A DNA stretch of 64,000 nt, taken from Paraburkholderia humisilvae (GTDB lineage: Bacteria; Pseudomonadota; Gammaproteobacteria; Burkholderiales; Burkholderiaceae). Both the position numbers and the translations under genes were made by a program. Positions 30,483-39,329 of this stretch are shown one piece after another (the first letter of the stretch is position 1; every line of letters starts with the position of its first letter). Under the pieces are notes generated by a model that saw only the letters and a list, made by a program, of their open reading frames with translations, ran no database searches and was not told the origin of the DNA. The stretch lies in NCBI RefSeq assembly GCF_902859855.1, contig NZ_CADIKH010000015.1:62001-126000 (forward strand). The letters are read 5' to 3'.

Positions 30483-30543
30483 GTGGACGCGGCAACGGCC
30501 CGCTTCCCCACCTTACCTTTCAAGCAAGCTTCGAGGAATTGTC

Positions 30544-31131
30544 ATGCGCCTTGCGGAAGTCGTTCGCAACACCAGCGAAACGCAGATCCGTGTGAAGATC
30601 AACCTGGACGGCACCGGCCAGCAAAAGCTCGCTACCGGCGTGCCGTTTCTTGACCACATGCTCGACCAGATCGCGCGGCATGGGTTGGTCGATCTGGACA
30701 TCGAGGCGCATGGCGACACGCATATCGACGACCACCATACGGTCGAAGACGTCGGCATCACGCTGGGCCAGGCCGTCGCGAAAGCGGTCGGCGACAGGAA
30801 AGGCATCCGGCGCTACGGCCATGCGTATGTCCCGCTCGACGAGGCGCTGTCACGTGTCGTGATCGACTTTTCCGGTCGCCCGGGCCTCGAATTCCACGTG
30901 CCGTTCACGCGCGCGCGGATCGGCACGTTCGACGTTGACCTGTCGATCGAATTTTTCCGCGGCTTCGTGAACCACGCGGGCGTCACACTGCATATCGACA
31001 ATCTGCGCGGCCTGAATGCTCATCATCAGATGGAAACGGTCTTCAAGGCATTCGGTCGTGCGCTGCGTATGGCGGTCGAACTCGACGAACGCGCGGCGGG
31101 GCAGATTCCGTCGACCAAGGGCAGTCTCTGA
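30544..31131 (+). CDS. hisB: Imidazoleglycerol-phosphate dehydratase
   Basis: The 195-residue monofunctional dehydratase (no phosphatase domain) has the repeated metal-binding motifs HGDTHIDDHHTVEDVG and LNAHHQMETVFKAFGRAL, plus FLDHMLDQIARHG. Histidinol phosphatase must be encoded elsewhere. It is separated from hisH by a marC-type gene. Confidence 0.96.
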   Translation: MRLAEVVRNTSETQIRVKINLDGTGQQKLATGVPFLDHMLDQIARHGLVDLDIEAHGDTHIDDHHTVEDVGITLGQAVAKAVGDRKGIRRYGHAYVPLDEALSRVVIDFSGRPGLEFHVPFTRARIGTFDVDLSIEFFRGFVNHAGVTLHIDNLRGLNAHHQMETVFKAFGRALRMAVELDERAAGQIPSTKGSL

Positions 31132-31248
31132 CGCTTATTTCGGCGCCGATTCCCGGAGCAGTACCTGTTTGACGTGTCAGGCGAATGCGCAGCAGGCGCC
31201 GAACCGACCAACCGAACCGGTGCTGCGTCCACGGGTGCCCGGGTTGCG

Positions 31249-31869
31249 ATGGATATCCTCAAGTCGTTTATTTCGCTGCTTGCGCTGATCAACCCGGTCG
31301 GCGCCGTGCCGTTTTTCCTGAGCCTGACCGCACAGCAGTCCGAGGCGGAGCGGCGGCGCACGATTCGTATCGCATCGGTTTCGGTGTTCTGCGTGATTGC
31401 GGTCACAGCGCTGTGCGGCAAGCAGATCATCAGCTTTTTTGGCATTTCGGTGGGCTCGCTCGAAGTCGGCGGCGGCATCATCATGCTATTGATGGCGATC
31501 AGCATGCTCAACGCGCAAATCGGCAATGCCCGTTCGACGCCCGAGGAGCGCTACGAAGCCGAGTCGAAGGACAACATTGCGGTCGTGCCGCTCGCAATCC
31601 CACTGCTGACCGGACCGGGTTCGATCAGCACGGTCATCGTCTATTCGGCTAGCTTTCACCACTGGTACGACCGCGTTAGTCTGATCGGTATCGGCGCGGT
31701 GCTCGCGGCAATCTGCTTCGCGTCGCTGCGTCTGGCTGAACCGATCGCCCGCTGGGTGGGTCGCACCGGTATCAATATCGGTACGCGTCTGATGGGTTTG
31801 ATGCTGTCGGCGCTGGCGGTGGAGTTCATTGTCGACGGCCTGAAGGCGCTGCTGCCTAGCCTGAAATAA
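31249..31869 (+). CDS. marC: MarC-family integral membrane protein
   Basis: The 206-residue protein has about six membrane segments. MarC/UPF0056 hallmarks are LINPVGAVPFFLSLT in the first helix, IPLLTGPGSISTVIVYS mid-protein and RLMGLMLSALAVEFIVDGL at the end. It sits inside the his operon between hisB and hisH. The family has no settled function, despite its name (multiple antibiotic resistance locus). ATG 31249 starts the conserved region. Confidence 0.88.
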   Translation: MDILKSFISLLALINPVGAVPFFLSLTAQQSEAERRRTIRIASVSVFCVIAVTALCGKQIISFFGISVGSLEVGGGIIMLLMAISMLNAQIGNARSTPEERYEAESKDNIAVVPLAIPLLTGPGSISTVIVYSASFHHWYDRVSLIGIGAVLAAICFASLRLAEPIARWVGRTGINIGTRLMGLMLSALAVEFIVDGLKALLPSLK

Positions 31870-31901
31870 AAACCTGTTGAAGTGCAAACCTCGGTTGTGA
31901 A

Positions 31902-32543
31902 ATGAAGACCTCGATTGCAATTGTGGATTACGGAATGGGCAATCTGCGCTCGGTTGCGCAGGCGCTGAAGAAAGCGGCGCCCGAAGCGGATGTGGCGATT
32001 GTCGACCGGCCCGAGGCGATCCGCGCGGCCGACCGCGTCGTGCTGCCTGGCCAGGGTGCGATGCCGGACTGTATGCGCTCGCTCGGCGAGTCCGGCTTAC
32101 AGGATGCGGTGGTTGAGGCGTCGCGCACCAAACCGCTGATGGGCGTTTGCGTCGGCGAGCAGATGCTGTTCGACTGGAGCGCCGAGGGCGACACCCGCGG
32201 TCTCGGCCTGCTGCCGGGCAAAGTCGTGCGCTTCGAGCTGGACGGCCAGGTGCAGGACGACGGCTCGCGCTTCAAGGTGCCGCAGATGGGCTGGAACCGT
32301 GTCCGTCAGGCGCAGTCGCACCCGTTGTGGGACGGCGTGCCGGACAGCAGCTTCTTCTATTTCGTGCACAGCTACTATGTGGTGCCCGACAATGCAGCAC
32401 ATACGTCCGGCGAAACTATCTACGGTGTGCCGTTCACGTCGGCGGTGGCGCGCGACAACCTTTTCGCGACCCAATTCCACCCGGAAAAAAGTGCGGACGC
32501 GGGCTTGCGTGTATACCGGAATTTCGTGCACTGGAATCCATGA
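31902..32543 (+). CDS. hisH: Imidazole glycerol phosphate synthase, glutaminase subunit
   Basis: The 213-residue class I glutamine amidotransferase has its nucleophile Cys83 in GVCVGEQML, and the His-Glu pair in ATQFHPEKS near the C-terminus. It supplies ammonia to HisF through the complex interface. The N-terminus is IVDYGMGNLRSV, as usual. Confidence 0.95.
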   Translation: MKTSIAIVDYGMGNLRSVAQALKKAAPEADVAIVDRPEAIRAADRVVLPGQGAMPDCMRSLGESGLQDAVVEASRTKPLMGVCVGEQMLFDWSAEGDTRGLGLLPGKVVRFELDGQVQDDGSRFKVPQMGWNRVRQAQSHPLWDGVPDSSFFYFVHSYYVVPDNAAHTSGETIYGVPFTSAVARDNLFATQFHPEKSADAGLRVYRNFVHWNP

Positions 32544-32709
32544 ACGATGCCATCTTCGCCGGCGGGCCCGAGCGGTCGCGGTTGCCCCTTGACATTAGCA
32601 AGGCCGCCGAAAGAGTTGTACTAAACTAGCGGAACGGTCCGGCGCGGCACCGCCGCAGGCTTCGCGCCGGCCGAACATCAACCTTCTTCCCAGATATCAC
32701 CCGATTGCT

Positions 32710-33462
32710 ATGCTGCTGATCCCCGCCATCGACCTGAAAGACGGTCAATGTGTTCGCCTCAAACAGGGCGATATGGACCAGGCGACGATATTTTCCGAGG
32801 AGCCGGCGGCAATGGCCCGGCATTGGCTGGAGCGTGGCGCGCGGCGCCTGCACCTCGTCGACCTGAATGGCGCGTTCGCCGGCAAGCCGCGTAACGAAGA
32901 GGCGATTCGCGCGATTATCGAAGAAGTCGGCGCCGAGATTCCGGTGCAGCTAGGCGGTGGCATTCGCGATCTGAACACGATCGAGCGCTATCTGGACGAC
33001 GGCCTCGAATACGTGATCATCGGCACGGCGGCGGTGAAGAATCCGGGCTTTCTGCTTGAAGCGTGCACCGCGTTCGGCGGCCACATCATCGTCGGTCTCG
33101 ACGCGAAAGACGGGAAGGTCGCCACGGATGGGTGGAGCAAGCTGACCGGCCATGAAGTGGCGGATCTCGCGCGCAAGTTCGAAGACTACGGGTGTGAATC
33201 GATCATCTACACCGATATCGGCCGTGATGGCATGATGCAGGGCATCAATATCGAGGCGACGGTACGTCTCGCGCGTGCGGTGAAGATTCCGGTGATCGCG
33301 AGCGGCGGTCTGTCGAACCTGAGCGATATCGAGGCGCTGTGCGAGGTGGAAGACGAAGGCGTCGAGGGCGTGATCTGCGGCCGTGCGATCTACTCGGGCG
33401 ACCTGGACTTCGCCGCCGCGCAGACGCATGCGGACCGGCTGCGCGAATCGGACGACGCCTGA
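32710..33462 (+). CDS. hisA: ProFAR isomerase HisA
   Basis: The 250-residue TIM barrel carries the catalytic Asp in AIDLKDGQCVRL and the second acid in TDIGRDGMMQG, plus phosphate-binding loops QLGGGIRD and IASGGLSNLSD. It isomerises the aminoaldose ProFAR. The 166-nt gap after hisH has no ORF; a weak promoter is possible. Confidence 0.96.
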   Translation: MLLIPAIDLKDGQCVRLKQGDMDQATIFSEEPAAMARHWLERGARRLHLVDLNGAFAGKPRNEEAIRAIIEEVGAEIPVQLGGGIRDLNTIERYLDDGLEYVIIGTAAVKNPGFLLEACTAFGGHIIVGLDAKDGKVATDGWSKLTGHEVADLARKFEDYGCESIIYTDIGRDGMMQGINIEATVRLARAVKIPVIASGGLSNLSDIEALCEVEDEGVEGVICGRAIYSGDLDFAAAQTHADRLRESDDA

Positions 33463-33655
33463 GGGATGAAGTTTGAACGCTCGGCACGGCAGGCTGCGCA
33501 GGCTCAGGTGGCGTATCATCCGCCGCACCGATGCACTCCTTCCTTCCTTCATTGTTCATTGAGCGCCGTCGTTGTCCCGGCACACAGCAGCGTGCGGTAC
33601 GGTTTCGCAGCACGGCACGCGCGGCACACCCGCTACACCACGTAAGCGCACCATC

Positions 33656-34429
33656 ATGGCTTTAGCTAAACGCATCATCCCCTGTCTGGACGTGACCGCC
33701 GGGCGCGTCGTCAAGGGCGTGAACTTCGTCGAGTTGCGCGACGCCGGCGATCCGGTCGAGATCGCGCGCCGTTACGACGGGCAAGGCGCCGACGAGCTTA
33801 CGTTTCTCGACATCACCGCGACTTCGGACCAGCGCGATCTGATCCTGCCGATCATCGAAGCGGTCGCGTCGCAGGTGTTCATCCCGCTGACAGTCGGCGG
33901 CGGCGTGCGCGCGGTTGAAGACGTGCGGCGTCTGCTCAATGCCGGTGCGGACAAGATCAGCATGAACTCGTCGGCGGTCGCGAATCCGCAGCTCGTGCGC
34001 GATGCAACGGACAAGTACGGCTCGCAGTGCATCGTTGTCGCGATCGACGCGAAGCGCGTGTCGGCCGACGGTGAGCCGCCGCGCTGGGAAGTATTCACGC
34101 ACGGCGGGCGCAAGCCGACGGGTCTCGACGCCGTTCAATGGGCGCGCAAGATGGCGGAACTCGGCGCTGGCGAGATTCTGCTGACCAGCATGGACCGCGA
34201 CGGGACCAAGAGCGGTTTCGATCTCGCGTTGACGCGAGCGGTATCGGACGCCGTGCCGGTGCCGGTGATTGCATCGGGCGGTGTCGGCTCGCTGCAGCAC
34301 CTGGCCGACGGTATCAAGGACGGCCACGCGGACGCGGTGCTGGCCGCCAGCATCTTCCACTATGGCGAACACACGGTCGGCGAAGCCAAGCGCTTTATGG
34401 CCGATCAGGGCATTTCAGTGAGGTTGTGA
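33656..34429 (+). CDS. hisF: Imidazole glycerol phosphate synthase, cyclase subunit
   Basis: The 257-residue TIM barrel starts MALAKRIIPCLDVTAGRVVKG, with the catalytic Asp in CLDV and a second Asp in TSMDRDGTKSGFD. Phosphate loops are VGGGVRAVED and IASGGVGSLQH. It makes imidazole glycerol phosphate and AICAR using ammonia from HisH. ATG 33656 was chosen over a longer ORF that lacks family character. Confidence 0.96.
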   Translation: MALAKRIIPCLDVTAGRVVKGVNFVELRDAGDPVEIARRYDGQGADELTFLDITATSDQRDLILPIIEAVASQVFIPLTVGGGVRAVEDVRRLLNAGADKISMNSSAVANPQLVRDATDKYGSQCIVVAIDAKRVSADGEPPRWEVFTHGGRKPTGLDAVQWARKMAELGAGEILLTSMDRDGTKSGFDLALTRAVSDAVPVPVIASGGVGSLQHLADGIKDGHADAVLAASIFHYGEHTVGEAKRFMADQGISVRL

Positions 34430-34430
34430 C

Positions 34431-34841
34431 GTGGTGAACGCTTCGGGTGTCGACTGGCTCGACAAGGTCAAATGGGACGCGAACGGACTCGTGCCGGTGA
34501 TCGCGCAGGAGTTCGCGACGAACGACGTGCTGATGTTTGCATGGATGAACCGGGAGGCGCTCGCGAAGACGGTCGAGACCGGCCGCGCGGTGTATTTCTC
34601 GCGTTCACGCCAGCGGCTGTGGTTCAAGGGCGAGGAGTCCGGCCACGTACAGCACGTCCATGAAGTGCGCCTCGATTGCGACGAAGATGTCGTGCTGCTC
34701 AAGGTCGAGCAGGTGTCCGGCATCGCTTGCCACACGGGCCGTCATTCGTGCTTCTTCCAGAAATTCGAAGGCTCGATCGACGAAGGCGAGTGGGTCGCCG
34801 TCGATCCGGTACTGAAAGATCCCGAACATATCTACAAATGA
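34431..34841 (+). CDS. hisI: Phosphoribosyl-AMP cyclohydrolase
   Basis: The 136-residue zinc enzyme has MFAWMNREALAKTVETGRA, FSRSRQRLWFKGEESGH and the metal ligands in LDCDEDVVLLKVEQ, ACHTGRHSCFFQ. It starts at GTG 34431 (or the next codon, GTG 34434), one base after the hisF stop, and overlaps hisE by ATGA. HisI and HisE are separate proteins here, unlike the fused enterobacterial HisIE. Confidence 0.95.
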   Translation: MVNASGVDWLDKVKWDANGLVPVIAQEFATNDVLMFAWMNREALAKTVETGRAVYFSRSRQRLWFKGEESGHVQHVHEVRLDCDEDVVLLKVEQVSGIACHTGRHSCFFQKFEGSIDEGEWVAVDPVLKDPEHIYK

Positions 34842-35206
34842 CGCAACCACACTTGCATGACACGCTGCTGCGCCTTGCCGCGATCATCGACAGCCGCAAG
34901 GGCGGCGATCCCGATGTTTCGTACGTGTCGCGCCTCTTCCATAAGGGCGACGACGCGATACTGAAAAAGATCGGCGAAGAGGCCACCGAAGTGGTGCTCG
35001 CCGCGAAGGACGTGCGGCACGGCCGCGAATCGAAAGCCCTGGTCTACGAGATGGCCGATCTGTGGTTTCATTGTCTCGTGACGCTGTCGCATTTCGGGCT
35101 GAGCCCGGCCGATGTGCTTGCCGAACTGGAGCGGCGCGAAGGCCTGTCCGGAATCGAGGAAAAGGCGCTGCGCAAGAGCCGCGATCGCGAGCAGAACGGC
35201 GACTGA
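34838..35206 (+). CDS. hisE: Phosphoribosyl-ATP pyrophosphohydrolase
   Basis: The 122-residue all-alpha NTP pyrophosphohydrolase shows the MazG-like acidic motif KKIGEEATEVVLAAKD and EMADLWFHCLVTL. It removes pyrophosphate from PR-ATP (step 2). The start overlaps the hisI stop. It is the last his gene in the run. Confidence 0.95.
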   Translation: MTQPHLHDTLLRLAAIIDSRKGGDPDVSYVSRLFHKGDDAILKKIGEEATEVVLAAKDVRHGRESKALVYEMADLWFHCLVTLSHFGLSPADVLAELERREGLSGIEEKALRKSRDREQNGD

Positions 35207-35275
35207 CGCGCGCCGCAGCGCGCGCGACGATGCCGGACAACCATGCGTTGGGTCGCCCCTGAAGGAGGATGAAAC

Positions 35276-35671
35276 ATGGAGCAGTCGCACAGCGGATATC
35301 CGCCGCCGTCGTATCAGAGCGCGGTCGAAATCGACCGGCAGCGCAGCCTGCGCACACTGACGCACGTGCTGTATGCGCTCTATGCGGTCTACTGGCTGAC
35401 GGGCGGCGTGTCCGTGCTGGTCGCGATCATCATCAACTACCTGAAGCGGGGCGAAACGGTCGGCACGCCCTACGAGGCCCATTTCGAATGGCAGATCCGC
35501 ACGTTCTGGATGGGTCTGGTCGGCCATTTGATCGGCGTGGCGCTGCTGATCGTGCTGATCGGCGTACCCATTCTCTGGGCTGTCGCGATCTGGACGTTGT
35601 ACCGTATCATCAAAGGCTGGCTATATCTGTACGACAATAAGCCGTTGCAGAATCCGCGCGCGTGGTTCTGA
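35276..35671 (+). CDS. DUF4870-like membrane protein
   Basis: The 131-residue protein has about three membrane segments in the C-terminal two thirds (LTHVLYALYAVYWLTGG, TFWMGLVGHLIGVALLI, PILWAVAIWTLYRIIKG). The ending GWLYLYDNKPL resembles the DUF4870/Tic20-like family. GAAGGAGGATG before ATG 35276 is a strong ribosome-binding site. It probably forms part of the operon with hisE and the HIT gene. Its function is unknown. Confidence 0.75.
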   Translation: MEQSHSGYPPPSYQSAVEIDRQRSLRTLTHVLYALYAVYWLTGGVSVLVAIIINYLKRGETVGTPYEAHFEWQIRTFWMGLVGHLIGVALLIVLIGVPILWAVAIWTLYRIIKGWLYLYDNKPLQNPRAWF

Positions 35672-35752
35672 CGGCCAGCACCGGCCAGCCCTCGTAACCG
35701 CAGTCGCGCAACAAGCCAAACCGGGAAGTAACGGGAGAGAGTCGGGAAGACC

Positions 35753-36118
35753 ATGAGCCACGATCCGAACTGCCTTTTCTGCAAGATCGCCGCGGGCGAG
35801 ATTCCGTCAACCAGAGTGCATGAAGACGACGAGTTCGTCGCGTTCCGCGACATCCGTCCGGCCGCCGATACGCACGTACTGGTGATCCCACGCAAACATA
35901 TCGCGACGCTGACCGATTGCCACGAAAGCGATGCCCCTCTGCTTGGTAGAATGCTTGTATTGGTCGCGCGTCTTGCGGACAAGCTTGGGGTTGCGTACAC
36001 AGGCGGCGAAACGGGCTTCCGCACGGTAATCAATACCGGTCCGGGTGGCGGTCAGGAGGTCTATCACCTGCATGCGCACCTGCTTGCCGGTCCGCGCCCG
36101 TGGTTACGCATGGGGTGA
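35753..36118 (+). CDS. hinT: HIT-family nucleotide hydrolase (HinT-like)
   Basis: The 121-residue protein carries the histidine triad HLHAHLLAG near the C-terminus and the N-terminal CLFCKIAAGEIPS. Such enzymes hydrolyse purine nucleoside phosphoramidates and aminoacyl-AMP. It lies between the DUF4870 gene and tatA. Confidence 0.9.
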   Translation: MSHDPNCLFCKIAAGEIPSTRVHEDDEFVAFRDIRPAADTHVLVIPRKHIATLTDCHESDAPLLGRMLVLVARLADKLGVAYTGGETGFRTVINTGPGGGQEVYHLHAHLLAGPRPWLRMG

Positions 36119-36278
36119 CATATGTTCATAACCGTTCGGCAGCGATACTAACGGGCCGCGCGACGGTGACGGATGCGAAAAGCAACGATGGGACGAAGCG
36201 CCCGCGCTTCGATTCGGGCCGCAAGGCCCAAGTGTTTTTCTTCACGTCGGTGGGCGACGGGAGACAAGGAGAGTTTTC

Positions 36279-36521
36279 ATGGGTTCGTTTAGCATTTGGC
36301 ATTGGCTGATCGTTCTGCTGATCGTCGCTCTGGTGTTCGGCACGAAGAAGCTGCGCAACATCGGCAGCGATCTGGGCGGTGCGGTGAAGGGCTTCAAGGA
36401 AGGCATGAAGGACCCAGACGCGCCCGCCGACGCGCAGGCGCAGCAACGCGAATTGCCGCGTGCGGGGACGATTGACGTCGACGCGAAGGAAAAAGCTACG
36501 CAACCGGGTGACTCGCGCTAA
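36279..36521 (+). CDS. tatA: Twin-arginine translocase subunit TatA
   Basis: The 80-residue protein has one N-terminal membrane helix (WHWLIVLLIVALVFG), the hinge motif FGTKKLRNIGSDLGGA and an amphipathic helix VKGFKEGMKD. TatA oligomers form the folded-protein translocation path. Ribosome-binding site AAGGAGAG precedes the ATG. The order tatA-tatB-tatC is intact. Confidence 0.95.
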   Translation: MGSFSIWHWLIVLLIVALVFGTKKLRNIGSDLGGAVKGFKEGMKDPDAPADAQAQQRELPRAGTIDVDAKEKATQPGDSR

Positions 36522-36582
36522 ATCGCGCGTTGGACCCGAGTTAACACCCCTGCAAACGGCGCACTGACGGGAAGCCCATTCG

Positions 36583-37134
36583 ATGCTGGACCTCGGCCTC
36601 ACCAAGATGGCGTTGATCGGCGTAGTCGCGCTGGTCGTGCTCGGCCCTGAGCGGCTGCCGCGCGTTGCGCGCACGGCGGGTGCGCTGTTCGGCCGTGCGC
36701 AGCGATATATCAACGACGTGAAGGCCGAAGTCACGCGTGAAATCGAGCTCGACGAGCTGCGCCGGATGAAGAGCGAATTCGAAACGGCCGCGCAGAACGT
36801 CGAAACCACGATTCACGACAATCTGCGCAAGCAGGAAACCGAGCTGAACGAAGCGTGGAAAGCGGGAACGTCCGTTTCGCCGAGCATCGCGGGCAGCGGA
36901 GCGGAGCCTGGCGGCACGGCGGCATCGAGCGACGCGTCGTCGTCATGGAACGGCTTTGGCACGTCCCGGTCATCCTATAGCGCGCCGAAGCGCAAGAACT
37001 GGCGCCTTAAGCAAACCGCCACACCGACGTGGTACAAGCGTGCAACAGCGCGCCGTACGCACGTACAATCGGGCGCTGCGCGCGTGGCGCGCCACAAGCC
37101 AGTCAGCATGCGGCGCATGACGCGCTTCTTCTGA
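36583..37134 (+). CDS. tatB: Twin-arginine translocase subunit TatB
   Basis: The 183-residue protein starts MLDLGLTKMALIGVVALVVLGPERLPRVART (helix, then the Glu-Arg-Leu-Pro hinge of TatB). A long charged helix follows. The last ~30 residues are strongly basic and end RRMTRFF. With TatC it forms the receptor for twin-Arg signal peptides; the Rieske protein encoded at 40341 is a classic Tat substrate. Confidence 0.93.
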   Translation: MLDLGLTKMALIGVVALVVLGPERLPRVARTAGALFGRAQRYINDVKAEVTREIELDELRRMKSEFETAAQNVETTIHDNLRKQETELNEAWKAGTSVSPSIAGSGAEPGGTAASSDASSSWNGFGTSRSSYSAPKRKNWRLKQTATPTWYKRATARRTHVQSGAARVARHKPVSMRRMTRFF

Positions 37135-37168
37135 TCACTCGTGAATCCATCTCCTACCGAGGGCCGGT

Positions 37169-37957
37169 GTGAGCGACCCCCAGCACAACCAGAACGAAGG
37201 CACTGAAGAGACCTTCATCTCCCATCTCGTCGAACTGCGCAATCGCATCATCCGCGCCGGCATTGCGGTGATTGTCGTGTTCGTGGGGCTCGTCTACTGG
37301 GCGCCGGACATTTTCCGGTTGCTCGCGCGGCCGCTGATGATGAACCTGCCAAAGGACGGGAAGATGATCGTCACCGACGTCACCGGCTCGTTCTTCGTGC
37401 CGATGAAAGTGACGATGCTCGTCGCGTTCGTGATCGCGCTGCCGATCGTGCTGTACCAGATCTGGGCATTCGTGGCGCCAGGGCTCTATCAGCATGAGAA
37501 AAAGCTCGTGATGCCGCTCGTTAGCAGCAGCTACGTGCTATTCCTGTGCGGCATGGCGTTCGCGTACTTTGTCGTGTTTCCGACCATCTTCCGTGTGATG
37601 GCGCACTACAACGCACCGCTGGGCGCGGAAATGACCACGGATATCGACAACTACCTGAGCTTCGTGCTGACGATGTTCCTCGCGTTCGGCGTTACGTTCG
37701 AGGTGCCGATTGTCGTCGTGCTGCTGGTGCGCATGGGCGTGCTGACGGTGCAAAAGCTCAAGCAGATTCGCCCGTATGTGGTGGTCGGCGCGTTTATCGT
37801 GTCCGCGGTCGTGACGCCGCCGGACGTGTTTTCGCAGCTGATTCTCGCGGTCCCGCTGATTGTGTTGTACGAGGCGGGCATCATCGCGGCGCGGTTCTTT
37901 GTCAACAAGCCGGCTGTGGAAGCCGCGAAAGAGGGCGAAGGCAACGCGGCTCCGTGA
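37169..37957 (+). CDS. tatC: Twin-arginine translocase subunit TatC
   Basis: The 262-residue six-helix protein has the family signatures FISHLVELRNRIIRA at the N-terminus, FVAPGLYQHEKKLV in the first periplasmic/cytoplasmic loop region, and YVVVGAFIVSAVVTPPDVFSQ (Pro-Pro-Asp). The start is GTG 37169. Past the gene the strand switches to the HtrA gene. Confidence 0.94.
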   Translation: MSDPQHNQNEGTEETFISHLVELRNRIIRAGIAVIVVFVGLVYWAPDIFRLLARPLMMNLPKDGKMIVTDVTGSFFVPMKVTMLVAFVIALPIVLYQIWAFVAPGLYQHEKKLVMPLVSSSYVLFLCGMAFAYFVVFPTIFRVMAHYNAPLGAEMTTDIDNYLSFVLTMFLAFGVTFEVPIVVVLLVRMGVLTVQKLKQIRPYVVVGAFIVSAVVTPPDVFSQLILAVPLIVLYEAGIIAARFFVNKPAVEAAKEGEGNAAP

Positions 37958-38097
37958 CGCGCGGGGTTGCCCCCGCTATGTGTCCACTGCGAGCCCGCTC
38001 TGTGCCACATTGGGCCGCCTGCAACTCAAACTCACCGTCGTAGCCGTCCCTGCATCACCCGCAGCTGCGGAGCCGCACCCGCCCAGCCCGCGGCGCC

Positions 38098-39309
38098 TTA
38101 GCCGCCGTCGTCGCCCTGATCCTCGTCATCGGATGGCGACTGCTTCGGCGGCGGCGGGCGTTTGCCGATCATCACCGTCAGATCCAGTTCCTTGTTCTTG
38201 CGCACCAGATGCACCTTCGCACCGGTGCCGGGCTTGATTTGCGCGATCACGTTCAGAAGACGCGTCGTATCGGTAATATCCTGGCCATTCACGCCAACTA
38301 GAATGTCGCCGGGCTTGATGCCCGCCTTGTCCGCCGGGCCGCCCTTCAGCACGCCTGCGACGATCGCGCCGGTCTTCTGCTCAAGCCCGAACGATTCGGC
38401 GATTTCAGGCGTCACATCCTGCGGCTCGACGCCGATCCAGCCGCGCGTGACCGTGCCGGTGGTGATGATGCTTTCCAGCACGCTGCGCGCGGTCGACACG
38501 GGAATCGCAAAGCCGATGCCGAGCGAGCCGCCCGAGCGGGAATAGATCGCCGTGTTGATGCCGAGCAAGTTGCCGTGAATATCGACCAGCGCGCCGCCGG
38601 AGTTGCCGGGATTGATCGGCGCGTCGGTCTGAATGAAGTTCTCGAAGGTATTGATGCCGAGGTGGTTGCGCCCGAGCGCGCTGACGATGCCCATCGTCAC
38701 GGTCTGACCGACGCCGAACGGGTTGCCGATCGCGAGCACGACGTCGCCGACGCGCGTCTGGTCCATGCGGCCAAGCGTAATGGTCGGCAGATTGGTCATA
38801 TTGACCTTCAGCACCGCCAGATCGGTTTCCGGATCGACGCCGATGACCTTCGCTTCGCTCGTGCGGCCGTCCGCGAGCGCGATTTCGATCTGATCCGCGC
38901 CGTCCACGACGTGCTGGTTCGTTAGAATGTAGCCTTCCGAACTCACAATCACGCCTGAGCCCAGATTCGCGGCCGGTTGCTCCTGCTGGCGGCGGTTACG
39001 GTCGCCAAAGAAGTAGCGGAAGAGCGGGTCTTTCGCGCGCGGGTCGGGCGGGAGCGATCCGTCCTTGCTGGAGAATACGTTGACCACCGCGGGCATGGCT
39101 TTCTGGGCGGCGTCGGCATAGGAACTCTCCAGCTTGCCGCTGCCGATCCCCGGCGCCACTTCGCGTAGCGCGACGATCGGTTCGGCAAGCTGCTTGCCGA
39201 ATTGCCCTTGTCGCTGCAGCCATTGCGGTTTGAGTGTCGCGATGATGAACATCAGCGCGAGCAGTACCGTCACCGCCTGGGCGAACAACAGCCAAAAGCG
39301 TCTGAGCAT
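38098..39309 (-). CDS. HtrA/DegS-like trypsin-type serine protease
   Basis: The 403-residue protein has an N-terminal membrane anchor (FWLLFAQAVTVLLALMFIIA). The protease domain carries the triad His133 (NQHVV), Asp163 (TDLAV) and Ser237 (GNSGGAL), and one PDZ domain follows (VEPQDVTPEIAE to TGAKVHLV). A single PDZ plus an anchor matches DegS-like sensors rather than the two-PDZ DegP. The acidic tail (DDEDQGDDGG) is unusual. The start at ATG 39309 lies only 20 bp from the divergent NIF3 gene. Confidence 0.88.
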   Translation of the reverse strand: MLRRFWLLFAQAVTVLLALMFIIATLKPQWLQRQGQFGKQLAEPIVALREVAPGIGSGKLESSYADAAQKAMPAVVNVFSSKDGSLPPDPRAKDPLFRYFFGDRNRRQQEQPAANLGSGVIVSSEGYILTNQHVVDGADQIEIALADGRTSEAKVIGVDPETDLAVLKVNMTNLPTITLGRMDQTRVGDVVLAIGNPFGVGQTVTMGIVSALGRNHLGINTFENFIQTDAPINPGNSGGALVDIHGNLLGINTAIYSRSGGSLGIGFAIPVSTARSVLESIITTGTVTRGWIGVEPQDVTPEIAESFGLEQKTGAIVAGVLKGGPADKAGIKPGDILVGVNGQDITDTTRLLNVIAQIKPGTGAKVHLVRKNKELDLTVMIGKRPPPPKQSPSDDEDQGDDGG

Positions 39310-39329
39310 CTGGAAAATTAGAGGTTTAT

